64,000 nucleotides of DNA from Arminella tubonensis. GTDB taxonomy: Bacteria > Pseudomonadota > Alphaproteobacteria > Rhizobiales > Rhizobiaceae. A program made the position numbers and the translations under genes. The stretch lies in the NCBI RefSeq assembly GCF_003240585.1, contig NZ_PCDP01000035.1:248001-312000 (forward strand), given 5' to 3'. Shown here piece by piece: positions 63,662-64,000 of the stretch (its first letter is position 1; the number at the start of each line of letters is the position of its first letter). The notes under the pieces were generated by a model. That model was not told the origin of the DNA. It ran no database searches and saw only the letters and a program-made list of their open reading frames with translations.

Positions 63662-64000
63662 TCACTCCGCGGCCGCCTCCGCCTCTTCCGAGTGATCGGC
63701 GAGGAACCCGCCGGACTGGCGATTCCAGAGGTCTGCATAGATACCGCCATTGGCGACGAGATCATGGTGGCTGCCGGTCTCGATGATGCGCCCCTTGTCG
63801 AGGACGACGAGACGGTCCATTTCGGTCAGCGTCGACAGCCGATGCGCGATGGCAATGACGGTCTTGCCTTCCATCAGCGCAAAGAGATTTTCCTGGATCG
63901 CCGCCTCGACTTCGGAATCGAGCGCCGATGTCGCCTCGTCGAGAACGAGGATCGGTGCATCCTTCAGGAACACGCGGGCGATCGCCACCCGCTGCCGCTG
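63662..64000 (-). CDS. ABC exporter, C-terminal end of second half-transporter (5' end outside window)
   Basis: The last 112 codons of an ABC protein whose start is to the right of the window. The frame reads [20 protein letters not shown] (the end of the signature and Walker B), [34 protein letters not shown], and ends with [20 protein letters not shown]. It is very like the end of the gene at 60623, including RQSGGF. The pair is probably a heterodimeric exporter whose genes are now separated by the parDE module and the small membrane gene. Confidence 0.92.
   Translation of the reverse strand, partial: QRQRVAIARVFLKDAPILVLDEATSALDSEVEAAIQENLFALMEGKTVIAIAHRLSTLTEMDRLVVLDKGRIIETGSHHDLVANGGIYADLWNRQSGGFLADHSEEAEAAAE

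Overview
The window reads as a chromosomal segment of a Rhizobiaceae alphaproteobacterium (Rhizobium, Sinorhizobium or Agrobacterium type). The main evidence is the order trxB, an LsrB/VtlR-type LysR regulator, two tandem AbcR-type small RNAs and an ArsR-type regulator, the arrangement known around lsrB in Sinorhizobium meliloti. Supporting evidence is the BA14K and DUF1236 envelope proteins, a PetP/PetR-like regulatory pair, high GC with strong third-position bias, and rhizobial palindromic intergenic repeats. No tRNA, rRNA, CRISPR array, prophage or transposase was seen.

0-12 kb: thioredoxin reductase end, lsrB/vtlR, the sRNA pair, an ArsR-MFS-Old Yellow Enzyme operon, a COG4315 secreted protein, an NAD-dependent epimerase divergent from a LysR regulator, a ChaA-type antiporter, a PIN-domain toxin-antitoxin pair, aspartate aminotransferase and a periplasmic PQQ-type sugar dehydrogenase. 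12-24 kb: EamA transporter, cold-shock gene with a structured leader, BA14K, MBL hydrolase and SH3/DUF1236 proteins, ilvE, a MarR/OmpR/histidine-kinase operon, and an SDR-cupin-SDR cluster. 24-36 kb: a degenerate receiver-like protein beside a second two-component system, a putative small lipoprotein plus membrane protein, proC, ybjN and ubiK genes, then lgt-midA-pgeF-M24, a lipoprotein and prs.

36-46 kb is the most accessory-looking part. An aldehyde dehydrogenase/DUF779 operon and its probable AcoR-like regulator are separated by three unrecognised genes. Two of these are tandem paralogues (39253-40642) with a duplicated 87-nt leader. The regulator lacks the AAA+ domain, and matching palindromes lie upstream of both the regulator and the dehydrogenase. 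A periplasmic protein and an MHYT-GGDEF-EAL protein follow.

46-64 kb: rplY (with a short leader open frame) and pth are separated by a PAS-GGDEF-EAL protein and a solute-binding protein. Then come GNAT, clpS, a second PIN toxin-antitoxin pair, ychF, two MaoC-like hot-dog proteins, apt, the cytochrome bc1 operon petABC, an EEP-family phosphatase, and two related ABC exporters flanking a ParDE-type module and a small membrane protein. All three toxin-antitoxin modules have a perfect inverted repeat just upstream of the antitoxin. Calls rest on reading translated sequence and motifs; no database search was possible.
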